Source of the DNA: Clostridia bacterium
GTDB taxonomy: Bacteria > Bacillota > Clostridia > Acetivibrionales > DSM-27016
NCBI GenBank assembly: GCA_026414765.1
Contig: JAOAIJ010000043.1
Span: 1-64,000, forward strand
Length of the DNA stretch: 64,000 nt
Direction: 5' to 3'
Position 1 is the first letter of the stretch, and the number at the start of each line of letters is the position of its first letter. The position numbers and the translations under genes are program-made. This document shows, one piece after another, positions 63,339-64,000 of this stretch. Under the pieces are notes generated by a model. The model was not told the origin of the DNA and did no database searches. It was given only the letters and a program-made list of their open reading frames with translations.

Positions 63339-64000
63339 TTGGATATAACGAGCGAACAGACAAGAAAACTATTGCCTAGAGTAAATCCTTCTTTACAGAC
63401 ATTCGCAGGAGTCACACATACACTTTCTATTCTTGAAAGTTTTGAAAAAGAAACAAAGCCATGGCGTATGGAGAATTATATAGTTCTTCAGGCAAACGTC
63501 ATTAAAGCATTCGGGGGTCAGGTTTTCATGAATTTTTATACCCTACCGAATTTATTTGACCATGGTAATCCGGAGATTCAAGCAAGAAACTATTATTGCC
63601 CATATTTCAATGTTTATAGTATTCCTATAAAAGATTACGCTGAAAAAGTATTCAATCCGGTAATCGGATCAATTATCAATTTTATTGATGACGGCTGCTA
63701 TGTAGAACTACCAATTGACTTATTTGCTATAGAGAGGTTTAATATGCCGGGTCACTTTCTTCATACTCCGTTGATTTATGGTTATGACAAGAATGAGCAA
63801 GTGTTTTACATGAGTGATTTTGCAAATGAAAAGAAATATGAAGAAATGATCTGTACATTTGAAGAAATTGAGGATGCTTTTAATTCAGGTTTGAACATGG
63901 CAAAGAATAATACGGATCCTCTTACAGTCAGTATATTTGCAAAAAGCATTAATATTGTAAAGTACCATCCTTATAATCATGAATTTGATATCAAGCGATT
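63339..64000 (+). CDS. second C39/BtrH-like protein, cut by window end
   Basis: At least 220 residues from the TTG at 63339, nine bases after GGAGG; the frame runs off the right edge. Pattern of the same superfamily: SLQTFAGVTHTLSILESF at the N-terminus, VFMNFYTLPNLFDH, and GHFLHTPLIYGYDKNEQVFYMSDF (His and Asp positions). The nucleophile position near residue 24-27 has no Cys (FAGVTH), so this copy may be a non-catalytic, substrate-binding version. Such proteins are often encoded in peptide or polyketide gene sets (from memory). Confidence 0.6.
   Translation, partial: MDITSEQTRKLLPRVNPSLQTFAGVTHTLSILESFEKETKPWRMENYIVLQANVIKAFGGQVFMNFYTLPNLFDHGNPEIQARNYYCPYFNVYSIPIKDYAEKVFNPVIGSIINFIDDGCYVELPIDLFAIERFNMPGHFLHTPLIYGYDKNEQVFYMSDFANEKKYEEMICTFEEIEDAFNSGLNMAKNNTDPLTVSIFAKSINIVKYHPYNHEFDIKR

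Noticed and set aside
1-64000. CRISPR array, prophage or insertion sequence
   Set aside because: No regular direct-repeat array, no cas gene, no intact transposase or integrase, and no phage structural gene was found.

Overview
The window comes from a low-GC, spore-forming, Gram-positive anaerobe of the class Clostridia. Gene content and gene order look most like the Ruminiclostridium / Acetivibrio group. Support for this: strong GGAGG ribosome sites with frequent GTG/TTG starts, a GatCAB operon, RNase J, RqcH, TmcAL, YqeG, a CD1247-type zinc protein, and Spo0A-type boxes (TGTCGAA) in front of a chemotaxis cluster. Species was inferred from gene families only; no search was run.

Layout. (1) 1-7.2 kb is accessory: three secreted proteins, a small membrane protein, a 48-residue zinc-ribbon protein on the minus strand, a cupin, a coupled pair (SH3/membrane protein plus coiled-coil protein) and an MFS transporter. 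(2) 7.4-13 kb holds a PIN-PhoH ATPase and an alpha-glucan module: GH57 branching-type enzyme and DUF4912 protein on the minus strand, divergent from a GT4 glycosyltransferase. (3) 13.4-24.5 kb is mixed housekeeping: RNase J, TmcAL, a methyltetrahydrofolate-type methyltransferase, a ferritin-like protein, asparaginase, a lipoprotein, an unknown gene behind a strongly structured leader, an L25-domain protein and a membrane-bound spermidine-synthase-like protein. (4) 24.8-37.4 kb is core metabolism: gatCAB, ilvE, yqeG, aroE, prepilin peptidase, ComFB, an AP-endonuclease-like protein, aroQ, an Xaa-Pro peptidase, efp, the zinc protein and an aminotransferase.

(5) 37.6-50 kb is one continuous chemosensory cluster: cheY, cheA, cheW, two MCPs, cheR, cheB, a three-PAS hybrid histidine kinase and a CheY-like regulator. 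No flagellar genes, cheC or cheD are in view. A sigma-A-type promoter preceded by three Spo0A-like boxes spaced exactly 10 bp apart lies upstream, suggesting that the master sporulation regulator controls the cluster. (6) RqcH and a DUF503 protein close the core part.

(7) 52.4-61 kb is a second accessory region. It contains one intact tRNA-Ala(GGC) and two decayed copies, each followed by its own terminator. Small regulator-led cargo genes lie after each copy: AraC plus hydrolase, AraC plus DUF5655 and YciI proteins, PadR plus CPBP-like protease, MarR plus flavodoxin-ferredoxin plus membrane protein. Two 49-nt tRNA-like mini-units and a duplicated 97-bp spacer show that the tRNA units have recombined with each other. 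(8) The right edge (61.4-64 kb) enters what may be a specialised-metabolite locus: an iron-sulfur-flavoprotein-like reductase and two proteins of the BtrH / C39-peptidase-like type, the last cut by the window end.
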